42,630 bases of DNA from Bacteroidales bacterium. Lineage in GTDB: Bacteria; Bacteroidota; Bacteroidia; Bacteroidales; PUMT01. The position numbers and the translations under genes are program-made. Below the pieces are notes generated by a model. That model searched no databases. It was given only the letters and a program-made list of their open reading frames with translations, and had not been told where the DNA came from. Numbering within the stretch: the stretch's first letter is position 1; each line of letters starts with the position of its first letter. This document shows positions 35,111 to 42,630 of this stretch, one piece after another. The DNA is taken from NCBI GenBank assembly GCA_007132715.1, contig SLOE01000049.1, positions 1 to 42,630 of the forward strand. The letters run 5' to 3'.

Positions 35111-36664
35111 ATGGCTGATACCGGAGCAGCGAAAGCTGACAGAACAGGCACCGTAAGGGTGCGCTTTGCACCAAGTCCCACCGGCCCCCTCCACATAGGG
35201 GGGGTGCGTACGGCGCTTTTCAATTACCTCTTTGCCCGCAGGCACAATGGTACTTTCATTTTGAGGGTAGAGGACACCGATCAGCAGCGCTACGTTGACG
35301 GTGCAGAGAGCTATATAATCGATGCTCTGAGGTGGTGCGGAATGGAGATTGACGAGGGTGTGCCGGCAGGAGGCCCCCATGCACCTTACAGGCAGAGCGA
35401 AAGAAAGGAGATATACGGCAGCTATGCCATGCGGCTTGTGGAGGGCGGAAATGCCTATATCGCTTTCGACACGCCTGAGGAACTTGATCAACTGAGGCAT
35501 GAAAAGGAGAAGGCGGGAGAGGTGTTCCAGTATGACCATACGGTGAGGGGCACCCTCAAAAACTCACTGGTGCTTCCGCCCGGGAAGGTGCAGGAGCTAA
35601 GGGACAAAGGAGTACCCTGGGTTGTAAGGTTCCTTATGCCGGAAAACAGGGAAGTGGTTATAAGTGACATCATCAGGGGCGAAGTGCGGGTGAACACCTC
35701 CACCCTTGACGACAAGGTCCTTTTCAAGGCCGACGGCATGCCTACATACCATCTTGCAAACGTGACCGACGACCACCTGATGGAGATAACCCATGTCATC
35801 AGGGGTGAGGAGTGGCTGCCGTCTTTGCCGCTGCACGTGCTGCTTTATGAAGCCTTCGGATGGGAGGAGAGCATGCCTCAATTCGCCCATCTGCCGCTCC
35901 TGCTTAAGCCCGGTGGTAAGGGCAAGCTAAGCAAGAGGGATGGCGACCGGCTCGGTTTCCCTGTGTTCCCGCTGCGCTGGAAGGATCCCGTTACCGGGGA
36001 AGTATCCGAAGGTTACCGGGAGGCAGGTTATTATCCCGGGGCTTTTGTCAACCTGCTGGCACTGCTGGGCTGGAACCCGGGTACTGACCAGGAGATATTC
36101 ACCATGGAGGAGATGATAAGCCAGTTTTCATTGGATAAGGTTCACAAGGCGGGCGCCCGCTTCGACCCTGAAAAGGCCCGTTGGTTCAACCACCAGTATT
36201 TGCAGTCGGCCGATCCCGGCAGGGTGACGGAGGAATTCATGCAGTTACTCAGAGAGAAGGGATATGAACCGGACCCCCGTCGGGCCGGGCAGATATGCAG
36301 CCTGGTACGTGAGAGGGCTGACTTTGTTCACGGGATATGGGACCAGGCATCATTTTTCTTTGAGAGACCGGCCGGGTATGATGAGAAGCTGGTTAAGAAA
36401 AAGTGGAAGGAGGATACACCCATGCTGCTCCGTAAGGTGTCGGAGCTGCTCAGTGATGTCGCACCCTTTGATGCTGAGAGTATCTCTGCAAGGGTCAGGG
36501 GATACATGGAAAAAGAGGGCACAGGCATGGGGAATGTCATGATCCCCGCACGGCTCGCCCTTGTCGGCGAAGGCAGGGGGCCCGACCTTTTTTTGATCAT
36601 GGAGATCCTCGGTAAAGAGGAGACGATCAGGCGCATAGACACAGCAATATCAGAGCTGGGATGA
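35111..36664 (+). CDS. gltX: Glutamyl-tRNA synthetase
   Basis: 517 residues, class I synthetase. The HIGH-type motif appears as HIGG at 28-31 within PSPTGPLHIGGVRTALFNYLFAR, and KLSKR at 272-276 binds ATP. EDTDQQR, APYRQSERK and the HVIRGEEWLPSLPLH segment are also in place; the helical anticodon-binding domain fills the C-terminal 170 residues. It charges tRNA-Glu in the cytosol. glnS in the same window shows that glutamine is charged directly, so this enzyme probably need not charge tRNA-Gln. AmrS follows about 50 bp downstream in the same direction. Confidence 0.97.
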   Translation: MADTGAAKADRTGTVRVRFAPSPTGPLHIGGVRTALFNYLFARRHNGTFILRVEDTDQQRYVDGAESYIIDALRWCGMEIDEGVPAGGPHAPYRQSERKEIYGSYAMRLVEGGNAYIAFDTPEELDQLRHEKEKAGEVFQYDHTVRGTLKNSLVLPPGKVQELRDKGVPWVVRFLMPENREVVISDIIRGEVRVNTSTLDDKVLFKADGMPTYHLANVTDDHLMEITHVIRGEEWLPSLPLHVLLYEAFGWEESMPQFAHLPLLLKPGGKGKLSKRDGDRLGFPVFPLRWKDPVTGEVSEGYREAGYYPGAFVNLLALLGWNPGTDQEIFTMEEMISQFSLDKVHKAGARFDPEKARWFNHQYLQSADPGRVTEEFMQLLREKGYEPDPRRAGQICSLVRERADFVHGIWDQASFFFERPAGYDEKLVKKKWKEDTPMLLRKVSELLSDVAPFDAESISARVRGYMEKEGTGMGNVMIPARLALVGEGRGPDLFLIMEILGKEETIRRIDTAISELG

Positions 36665-36715
36665 TAAGAGGCCGTCAGGCCCTGTTCCGGAAACCTGGCA
36701 TCAAAAATATGACCG

Positions 36716-37726
36716 ATGCATCAGGCACGCTTTTACAGTACCGGTGCCAGCAGTGAGGTAACCTGCCGCCTGTGCCCCCATTCCTGCAGGATAGAGGATG
36801 GCGGAAAGGGGAAGTGCAGGGTACGCGTGAACATTGGAGGGCTGCTGTTCGCCGCTGCCTACGGGTATCCTGTTTCCATGGCTTCCGACCCCATTGAGAA
36901 AAAGCCTCTCTACCACTTTTTCCCCGGAAGGGAGATATTGTCGGTCGGAACAGCCGGATGCAATTTAAGCTGCACATTCTGCCAGAACCACACCATATCA
37001 CAATCTGCCGTTGAAGATATCCCCGGTCCCGGGTATGTTGCCCCTCTGTCGGTTGTGACCAGGGCAGTATCTCTTCCCGGGAATATAGGGATTGCCTATA
37101 CCTACAACGAGCCGGTCGTATGGTACGAGTACATGTATGATATTGCTGTAAAGGCAAGGGAGCGGGGACTGAAGAACGTGGTGGTAAGCAACGGCTATAT
37201 AAACAGGCGGCCGCTGGCTGAGCTGCTTGAAATTGCCGATGCATTCAATATTGACCTCAAATCTTTCAGCGATATTTTTTACAGGGATGTGGCGGGAGGG
37301 TCCCTGGCGCCTGTTAAGTCCGCCCTGAAAGCAATAAGAAAGAGGGGGCTGCACCTTGAGATCACCCACCTGGTGGTTACCGGTCTGAATGATGATGAGA
37401 GAATGTTCAGGGAAATGACAGGATGGCTAGCTGGGGAACTGGGTAGAGATACGGTATTGCATATTTCCCGCTATTTTCCCTCCTGGCGCTGTGATGTCCC
37501 GGCAACACCGTTGCCCGTGATGGAGAGGTTCTATAACCTTGCTGCCGGCTCCCTGAATTATGTTTACACCGGTAACATGCCCCCTTCACCCGGAGGAAGC
37601 GATACAAGGTGTGCAGGCTGCAGCAGGGTAGTAATCAGGCGAAGCGGATACAGCACCGATGCTGCAGGAGTCGATACAAATGGCAATTGCCGCAAATGCG
37701 GGACAAAGATCGTTGTTGCCGGGTGA
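36716..37726 (+). CDS. amrS: AmmeMemoRadiSam system radical SAM enzyme
   Basis: 336 residues. An N-terminal Cys cluster (Cys17, 20, 24, 34: CRLCPHSCRIEDGGKGKC) precedes the radical SAM CxxxCxxC at 82-89 (GCNLSCTFCQN). The IAYTYNEPVVWYEY, VVVSNGYINRRPL and DIDLKSF-like (FNIDLKSFSD) blocks are family hallmarks, followed by LHISRYFPSW and a C-terminal CxxC...CxxC zinc-ribbon-like end. It resembles pyruvate formate-lyase activases, but the extended Cys content and the neighbour mark it as the AmmeMemoRadiSam type. The reaction is not established. The Memo-like partner follows downstream; AMMECR1, the third usual member, is not adjacent. Confidence 0.93.
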   Translation: MHQARFYSTGASSEVTCRLCPHSCRIEDGGKGKCRVRVNIGGLLFAAAYGYPVSMASDPIEKKPLYHFFPGREILSVGTAGCNLSCTFCQNHTISQSAVEDIPGPGYVAPLSVVTRAVSLPGNIGIAYTYNEPVVWYEYMYDIAVKARERGLKNVVVSNGYINRRPLAELLEIADAFNIDLKSFSDIFYRDVAGGSLAPVKSALKAIRKRGLHLEITHLVVTGLNDDERMFREMTGWLAGELGRDTVLHISRYFPSWRCDVPATPLPVMERFYNLAAGSLNYVYTGNMPPSPGGSDTRCAGCSRVVIRRSGYSTDAAGVDTNGNCRKCGTKIVVAG

Positions 37727-37913
37727 CCGGCTCCGGCTGGCAGGCCCCGGCTGTCAGTCTGATCCGGACGGTTTGGGCCGGGTTGACATTATACCTGGAT
37801 TAACCGGCATGATGCCAACGGGTGACGGCCTCAGGGGCTGTTGTCAATTGGGAATGATTTTGCTAACTTGCACTGATGATACCGGCGTTAACAAGACAAT
37901 ACCATTACCTGGC

Positions 37914-38759
37914 ATGGCCGCAGATAAAACAAATACAAGGCCCCCCGGTGTTGCCGGCATGTTCTATCCCTCCGGCAGGGAAGAGGTTGGCAGACTGCTG
38001 GACCGGCTCCTGAGGGAGGAAAAACCTGTTGTCGACAAGTCTCCTGTTCCGGGTGCAGTGCTGGGCGGCATTGTGCCCCATGCCGGTATGGAATATTGCG
38101 GCAGGCAGGCTGTCCATTTCTTTGAAGCAGCGCTGACCAACCTTTTTATTGCCGAAACGGTTGTAATTGTGAATCCTAACCATTACGGACTGGGCCCGCC
38201 CATATCGGTTGACGATCACCATTACTGGGAGGTGTCGAACGGAACGGCGGCGACAGACCTGGAGTTTGCCGGGGAGATGAAGCTGCCCTTCTCAAAGGCT
38301 GCCCAGCGAAGGGAACATTCAGCCGAGGTGATAGTGCCCTACATAAAACATTTCTTCCCCGGTGAAACAAGGATTGTATGCCTCAACATGCTGGACCAGG
38401 ATCATGATGCCGCGGTTGAGGCTGCGGGCAGAATCCATACCGCTGCAAGGAAGACCGGCAGGAGGGTGCTGCTGATAGCCTCTTCCGACTTTTCCCATTT
38501 TGTGTCGCGCTCTGAGGCATACAGCAAGGACGATATAATATTGAAGGCAGTTCTTGACAAGGACAGCAGTGGTGTTTATGAGAAGGCAGTTGATCATAAC
38601 CTTTCCGTTTGCGGGTGCGGCCCCATTATGGCGCTGATGGAATACTCTGATATTGTTGAACCTGATTACAAGGTGAGGATACTGAGCAGGGGCGATTCCG
38701 GTTCTGCGGGAGACACCTCAAGTGTGGTAAGCTACGTCTCTGCGCTGTTCTATATTTAA
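37914..38759 (+). CDS. amrB: AmmeMemoRadiSam system protein B (Memo-like)
   Basis: 281 residues from ATG 37914; the open frame reaches back to 37659, overlapping amrS, but the conserved family start (RPPGVAGMFYPS) begins just after this ATG. Memo-family fold, related to class III extradiol dioxygenases: VPHAGMEYCG with His56, NPNHYG with His90, SSDFSHF, and a Cys in VCGCGPI. These correspond to the metal-site His/His/Cys region described for human MEMO1. The protein has no fused AMMECR1 domain; some relatives do. Probably co-transcribed with amrS, 187 bp upstream, although a near-match to a -7 box (TAACTTGC) lies before it. Confidence 0.9.
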   Translation: MAADKTNTRPPGVAGMFYPSGREEVGRLLDRLLREEKPVVDKSPVPGAVLGGIVPHAGMEYCGRQAVHFFEAALTNLFIAETVVIVNPNHYGLGPPISVDDHHYWEVSNGTAATDLEFAGEMKLPFSKAAQRREHSAEVIVPYIKHFFPGETRIVCLNMLDQDHDAAVEAAGRIHTAARKTGRRVLLIASSDFSHFVSRSEAYSKDDIILKAVLDKDSSGVYEKAVDHNLSVCGCGPIMALMEYSDIVEPDYKVRILSRGDSGSAGDTSSVVSYVSALFYI

Positions 38760-38840
38760 TGTCCGCCATGTCCTGCCGTGAACCTTACCAGGCAGGGCAG
38801 GTAAAGGTATAAGTAAACGTTTCGACACCCGGATAGTATT

Positions 38841-38848
38841 TATTTTTG
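38841..38848 (+). promoter_or_regulatory. -7 box upstream of the FISUMP lipoprotein gene
   Basis: TATTTTTG matches TAnnTTTG, 29 nt before the ATG at 38878. No -33 TTTG was seen. Confidence 0.45.
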
Positions 38849-38877
38849 AACCGGGCAATCTGATAATCATACCGGCC

Positions 38878-39870
38878 ATGAAAACACGCACACTGGTAAT
38901 AGTAGGATTTATTGCCGCATTTACCGCTTGTGAAATGGAGGAGAGGACGGCCCCACCGAACCTGGTCACCCTTGAAGTCCGCGAAATATCATCAAACTCA
39001 GCCAGGAGCGGGGGACATGTGTACGGTGATGGTAACCGGGAAATAACCCGTGCGGGTATTGTCTGGAGCAGTTCGCCGGGCCCCACTATTGAAAACAACA
39101 CCGGGTTTACCAAGGAAAAACCCGGATTGGGTACCTTCAAAAGCTTTATGACTGATCTTGATTACAGGGTGAAATATTTTGTGAGGGCATATGCCGTCAA
39201 TTCGGAGGGTACATCCTATGGGGAGGAGGTAAGTTTCATAACGGCCTGCGAGGATATTACTGTCTCGCATTCCGCAGGCGTCGTAGCTCCCGAAAGTGTC
39301 ACAGTGACCTACCGTACTGTCAAATCCTCTCTGAGTGGTGAGCCCAGGTGCTGGATCGTACAAAACCTTGGTGCGGAAAGGCCGGCATCATCTCCCACCG
39401 ATGAATCGCCCGAAGCGGCCGGCTGGTACTGGCAGTTCAACAACAAACGGGGCTACCTGGTAACGGAGATGTTACCGGAACCGGGATCGGAATGGTTGAC
39501 AGGGATTAAAGAGGACAATCACTGGCTGTCGACAGAAGATCCCTGTGCGCTTCTGCTGGGGCATGGATGGCGCCTGCCAACGGCAGAGGAGTGGGAGACG
39601 GTACACCGGCAAGACGGATGGAACAGCTTTATGCATGCCTTTGAATCGGAGCTCAGGATGCATGCTGCGGGGCTGCTCGATCCTGATGACAGAATGCTGA
39701 TTGGGCGAGGAGTCTACGGGGCATACTGGACCGGTTCACAGCACAGCGAAACCTACGGCAAATACCTCTATTTCTATGGAGGATCAAGCACTATGTTCCA
39801 CTATGCCTTCAGCCGCTATACCAAACCGACCGGCATGACCCTCCGTTGCGTGTCGGAGAGGCTTTACTGA
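38878..39870 (+). CDS. FISUMP-domain surface lipoprotein
   Basis: 330 residues. A signal peptide ends in the lipobox FTAC (Cys18). Residues about 28-122 form a fibronectin-III-like repeat (LEVREISSNSARSGGHV... KYFVRAYAVNSEGTSYGEEVSF), common in Bacteroidota surface lipoproteins. The C-terminal half (about 155-330) fits the Fibrobacter succinogenes major paralogous (FISUMP/DUF1566-like) domain: CWIVQNLGAERP, WYWQFNNKRGY, HGWRLPTAEEWE, GAYWTGSQ, and a closing LRCVSE. The function is unknown; such proteins sit on the cell surface or in the outer membrane. It is alone, convergent with glnS. Confidence 0.82.
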   Translation: MKTRTLVIVGFIAAFTACEMEERTAPPNLVTLEVREISSNSARSGGHVYGDGNREITRAGIVWSSSPGPTIENNTGFTKEKPGLGTFKSFMTDLDYRVKYFVRAYAVNSEGTSYGEEVSFITACEDITVSHSAGVVAPESVTVTYRTVKSSLSGEPRCWIVQNLGAERPASSPTDESPEAAGWYWQFNNKRGYLVTEMLPEPGSEWLTGIKEDNHWLSTEDPCALLLGHGWRLPTAEEWETVHRQDGWNSFMHAFESELRMHAAGLLDPDDRMLIGRGVYGAYWTGSQHSETYGKYLYFYGGSSTMFHYAFSRYTKPTGMTLRCVSERLY

Positions 39871-39971
39871 GGGCAATAGCGCGGCAGCATATCAGATACC
39901 GGTAAAATCAGGAAAGGCTTTTGAACCACCGGCATCTTTCGTGAGGCATATCTGGGAAGCCCCGGCACTTT

Positions 39972-41687
39972 TTACCGCGGTGCACCCTTCTGGCCTATCC
40001 TTGCCCAGGCATCCCGCAGGGTAACCGTGCGGTTAAAGATCATTTTGCCTTGCGCTGAGTCCGGATCGACGCAGAAATAACCCAGCCGCTCGAACTGGAA
40101 CTTATCGAGGGCACTGGCGCCTTCAGTTCCCGATGAGATGTATCCTTTGGTAACCTTTAGCGATTCCGGGTTGAGGTTTGATTTGAAATCCAGCCCCTCT
40201 TCAGCATCGTCAGGGTTCTCTTTCATGAAAAGCCTGTCGAACAGCCTCACTTCCACCTCCCGGGCATGCGGCTGCGATACCCAGTGTATGGTGCTTTTAA
40301 CCTTGCGGTTGGCATCGGGCATACCGCTGCGGGTCTGCGGATCGTAGGTGCAGTGCAGTTCGGTTATTTCGCCGGCGTCGTTTTTCACAGCCTTCTCGCA
40401 CTTTATTATATAGGCGTATTTAAGTCTTACCTCCCTGCCCGGCGCCAGCCTGAAGAACTTTTTCGGGGGGTCTTCCATAAAGTCGTCCCTTTCTATCAGT
40501 ATCTCGCGCGAGAAGGGCACTTTCCTCCTGCCCAGCTCAGGCATCTCGGGGTTCACCACAGCCTCAACCTCTTCCGGCTCCCCTTCGGGGTAGTTGGTTA
40601 TGACCAGTTTGAGAGGGTTAAGGACCGCCATGACGCGGGTTGCCTTTTTGTTCAGGTCCTCTCGCACGCTGTGCTCCAGCAGCGCCACATCAATAACGTT
40701 GTCGCGCTTGGCAACACCTATGCGGTCGGCAAAGTACCTGATCGACCCGGGGGTATAGCCCCGTCTCCGCAGTCCGCTTATTGTCGGCATTCGCGGGTCA
40801 TCCCAGCCTGAGACATGCCCCTCTTTCACCAGTTGCAGCAGCTTTCGCTTGCTCATTATGGTATAGCTCAGGTTGAGCCGGGCAAACTCTATCTGACGGC
40901 TCGGGAAGATCTCCAGCTCGCGGATGAACCAGTCGTACAGTGGCCTGTGTACCTCAAACTCAAGTGTGCAGATGGAATGTGTGATGCCCTCTATGGAATC
41001 TGACTGCCCGTGGGCGTAGTCGTACGTGGGGTATATGCACCATTTGTCGCCCGTCCGGTGATGCGACGCATGAATGATCCTGTAAAGCACGGGGTCGCGC
41101 ATGTGCATGTTGGGTGAAGCCATGTCGATCTTTGCCCTTAGAACCTTTTCACCGTTGGCTAGCTCTCCCGCACGCATGCGCCTGAAGAGATCAAGGTTCT
41201 CTTCAACACTGCGGTTCCTGTATGGGCTTTCGGTACCGGGTCTGGTCGGGGTCCCCCGGTGTGCGCTGATCTCTTCAGCGCTGAGGGCACAGACGTATGC
41301 CTTTCCCTTTTTTATCAGCTTTTCTGCCCATTCGTACAGCTGTCCGAAATAGTCGGAGGCATAATAGAGTCTCTCTTCCCAGTCGAATCCGAGCCACCTT
41401 ACATCCTCCATTATGGAATCGACATATTCCACTTCCTCGGTAAGGGGATTGGTATCATCAAACCGCAGGTTATAGTATCCGTTATACCTGTCTGCAAGCC
41501 CGTAATTAAGGCAGATTGACTTGGCGTGCCCGATATGCAGGTAACCGTTAGGCTCAGGCGGGAAACGGGTGTGCACCCTTCCTTCGTTCTTGCCATCGCG
41601 TATATCCTCTTCAATTATCTGCTCAATGAAATTGAGGGAGCGTTCCTCCTCTTTTTTTCCCTTACCGGGGGATTCATTCTGTGTCAT
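39972..41687 (-). CDS. glnS: Glutaminyl-tRNA synthetase
   Basis: 571 residues, class I synthetase. HIGH at 51-54 in [51 protein letters not shown] and the MSKR motif at 278-281 identify it as GlnRS; the C-terminal half is the beta-barrel anticodon-binding region ([16 protein letters not shown]). It attaches glutamine directly to tRNA-Gln, so this organism need not rely on the Glu-tRNA amidotransferase route for that tRNA. The first 17 residues are a charged tail. Start ATG at 41687, with a leader of about 135 nt. Confidence 0.98.
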   Translation of the reverse strand: MTQNESPGKGKKEEERSLNFIEQIIEEDIRDGKNEGRVHTRFPPEPNGYLHIGHAKSICLNYGLADRYNGYYNLRFDDTNPLTEEVEYVDSIMEDVRWLGFDWEERLYYASDYFGQLYEWAEKLIKKGKAYVCALSAEEISAHRGTPTRPGTESPYRNRSVEENLDLFRRMRAGELANGEKVLRAKIDMASPNMHMRDPVLYRIIHASHHRTGDKWCIYPTYDYAHGQSDSIEGITHSICTLEFEVHRPLYDWFIRELEIFPSRQIEFARLNLSYTIMSKRKLLQLVKEGHVSGWDDPRMPTISGLRRRGYTPGSIRYFADRIGVAKRDNVIDVALLEHSVREDLNKKATRVMAVLNPLKLVITNYPEGEPEEVEAVVNPEMPELGRRKVPFSREILIERDDFMEDPPKKFFRLAPGREVRLKYAYIIKCEKAVKNDAGEITELHCTYDPQTRSGMPDANRKVKSTIHWVSQPHAREVEVRLFDRLFMKENPDDAEEGLDFKSNLNPESLKVTKGYISSGTEGASALDKFQFERLGYFCVDPDSAQGKMIFNRTVTLRDAWARIGQKGAPR

Positions 41688-41823
41688 ATTCTTGATTTTA
41701 TTGCTCCGGTCCCGTTTCTCTTCCTGCTACCAAACCTGTGATACAGGTCGTTCCCGTTACACCTTGCATGCAATGGTTGTGTCTGTTGTACCGGGGTTCC
41801 TTTTCTGTTGCTACCAGGGTTTA

Positions 41824-41831
41824 CAAAAGTA
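41824..41831 (-). promoter_or_regulatory. -7 box for glnS
   Basis: On the minus strand this reads TACTTTTG, a match to TAnnTTTG, about 136 nt upstream of the glnS ATG. No convincing -33 element was seen. It lies close to the divergent folB box. Confidence 0.45.
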
Positions 41832-41904
41832 AAAGTAATTAATAAATACTGCAGGTGGCCGGGCGCTTTTTTTTCATTCCCGGCTGATTTACGGAAGGAA
41901 TTAC

Positions 41905-41912
41905 TATTTTTG
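41905..41912 (+). promoter_or_regulatory. -7 box upstream of folB
   Basis: TATTTTTG matches TAnnTTTG, 17 nt before the folB ATG, giving a short leader. No -33 TTG was found. Confidence 0.45.
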
Positions 41913-41929
41913 GCGCAAAACTCGGAGAA

Positions 41930-42280
41930 ATGGGAATTATCAGGATAGAGAACATGGAATTCCATGCTTACCACGGATGTTACAGGGAAGAACGAATGAC
42001 GGGCAACAGGTTCCTGGTGGACCTTGAAATATCGACTGGTCTCGGAGAAGCCGCCGTAACAGATAAACTGGCCGACACTCTTAACTACCAGCTTGCATAT
42101 GAAAAAGTGAAGGAGCAGATGGAAATGACGGGCAACCTGCTTGAAAATGTGGCAGGCCGTATCCTTGAAAGCCTCTATTCAAGTTTCACGGGCATAGCAA
42201 AAGCAACCGTAAAGGTCTCAAAAATGAATCCGCCGATGGGCGGCCAGATCGGACGGGTGAGCGTAACAATGTCGAGGTAA
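41930..42280 (+). CDS. folB: Dihydroneopterin aldolase
   Basis: 116 residues, the normal size. The enzyme converts 7,8-dihydroneopterin to 6-hydroxymethyl-dihydropterin and glycolaldehyde in folate synthesis. Visible features: IRIENMEFHAYHGCYREER with the catalytic-region Glu at 20-21, LNYQLAYE with Tyr53, and the pterin-binding Lys98 in VKVSKMNPP, matching the position of the E. coli catalytic Lys. No other folate gene is in view; it is divergent from glnS. Confidence 0.95.
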   Translation: MGIIRIENMEFHAYHGCYREERMTGNRFLVDLEISTGLGEAAVTDKLADTLNYQLAYEKVKEQMEMTGNLLENVAGRILESLYSSFTGIAKATVKVSKMNPPMGGQIGRVSVTMSR

Positions 42281-42402
42281 CGGCTGCATCTGCAAGTGAT
42301 ATTCCTGGCCGCATCCGGGTATTCTGCCAGTGAAAGGCTATGGTAAAAGACTGAGTGCACAATTTTATTCCGGGGGGATCGTGGCGGTCTGCTTGCAGCA
42401 GG

Positions 42403-42630
42403 TCAGTTTGAAGCCGTTTTCTCTTTTTCTTCGACAATCTCTTGTGCCCTCAGCAGGGCGGGGGCAATATCGTCAAAAACGTTTTCCCTGCCAACCTTAT
42501 CCAGCAGCCCGGACTGCTCAAGAGCCACCATGGCACCCGGATGCACGCCTGAAAAGATAAGCTGTATCTTCTCTCCCAGGGATTTCAGGTACAGGTTCTC
42601 CAGGTTATTCAGTCCCGTCGAATCAATAAA
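42403..42630 (-). CDS. SulP-family anion transporter, C-terminal STAS domain only
   Basis: The minus strand is open from the window edge to a TGA at 42403-42405 (75 residues). It begins FIDSTGLNNLENL, the conserved DSTG/DSSG turn of STAS domains, and continues IQLIFSGVHPGAMVALEQSGLLDKVG with ENVFDDIAPALLRAQE, typical of the cytosolic STAS tail of SulP sulfate/bicarbonate transporters. The membrane part lies outside the window, so a stand-alone STAS protein cannot be excluded, but the LEQSGL... ENVFDDI pattern favours SulP. It ends in a Lys/Glu-rich tail. Confidence 0.75.
   Translation of the reverse strand, partial: FIDSTGLNNLENLYLKSLGEKIQLIFSGVHPGAMVALEQSGLLDKVGRENVFDDIAPALLRAQEIVEEKEKTASN

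Noticed and set aside
37659-37913. N-terminal extension of the Memo-like protein
   Set aside because: It overlaps the end of amrS in another frame and is unlike the family; the conserved start follows ATG 37914.
40266-40811. 181-codon frame on the plus strand inside glnS
   Set aside because: Antisense to the conserved catalytic and anticodon-binding regions of glnS, with no domain of its own.

Overview
The window looks like a chromosomal segment of a member of the Bacteroidota. The evidence is type IX secretion/gliding genes (gldH, sprE/porW, porX), a Bacteroidota-type -7 promoter box (TAnnTTTG) upstream of many genes, no visible Shine-Dalgarno sequences, an Oar-like TonB-dependent receptor with a carboxypeptidase-regulatory-like N-terminus, and a FISUMP-type lipoprotein. 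I saw no rRNA, tRNA, transposase, integrase or CRISPR array. Both edges cut genes: a LuxE-like acyl-protein synthetase at the left (minus strand) and the STAS tail of a SulP anion transporter at the right (minus strand).

Layout. 1-3.2 kb: LuxE-like fragment, a class III nucleotidyl cyclase fused to an HD hydrolase domain, and phosphoglycerate kinase convergent to it. 3.3-7.2 kb: holB, ricT, gldH, trmB and an alkyltransferase-like gene, closely packed on the plus strand. 7.2-7.4 kb: a degenerate 12-bp tandem repeat that starts inside the last codons of the alkyltransferase-like gene. 7.4-15 kb: mrp/apbC and a NifU-like Fe-S gene, then sprE/porW, porX, tsaE and alanine dehydrogenase. 15-18.5 kb: a very large outer-membrane beta-barrel protein on the minus strand. 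18.7-25.6 kb: an AT-richer surface-glycan island with a PAP2 phosphatase, a Stealth-type phosphotransferase, a glycosyltransferase, a broken FkbM methyltransferase, a Wzi-like capsule protein and an O-antigen ligase/polymerase. 25.9-29.3 kb: the TonB-dependent receptor with a strong terminator, followed by 0.6 kb of non-coding DNA holding a second 12-bp-period repeat. 29.9-42.6 kb: housekeeping and metabolism, with B12-dependent ribonucleotide reductase, divergent kbl and SDR-type threonine dehydrogenase, gltX, an AmmeMemoRadiSam pair (radical SAM + Memo-like), a FISUMP lipoprotein, glnS, folB and the SulP fragment.

How the genes fit together. GldH, SprE/PorW and PorX belong to one secretion/gliding apparatus and its control, and the 1162-residue barrel protein ends convergently against that operon. 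Mrp and the NifU-like protein form an Fe-S cluster assembly/transfer pair. Kbl and the threonine dehydrogenase carry out two-step threonine breakdown to glycine and acetyl-CoA. The 18.7-25.6 kb genes form a capsule/O-antigen assembly set.

The most interesting points are: two unlinked 12-bp-period repeat tracts that each carry an approximately eight-unit (94-95 bp) higher-order duplication, with a third Gly/Ser-rich tract inside the LuxE-like gene; the cyclase-HD fusion; the AmmeMemoRadiSam pair with no AMMECR1 beside it; the barrel protein of unknown function; the FkbM gene that has lost its SAM-binding segment; and an Mrp protein without the usual CxxC.
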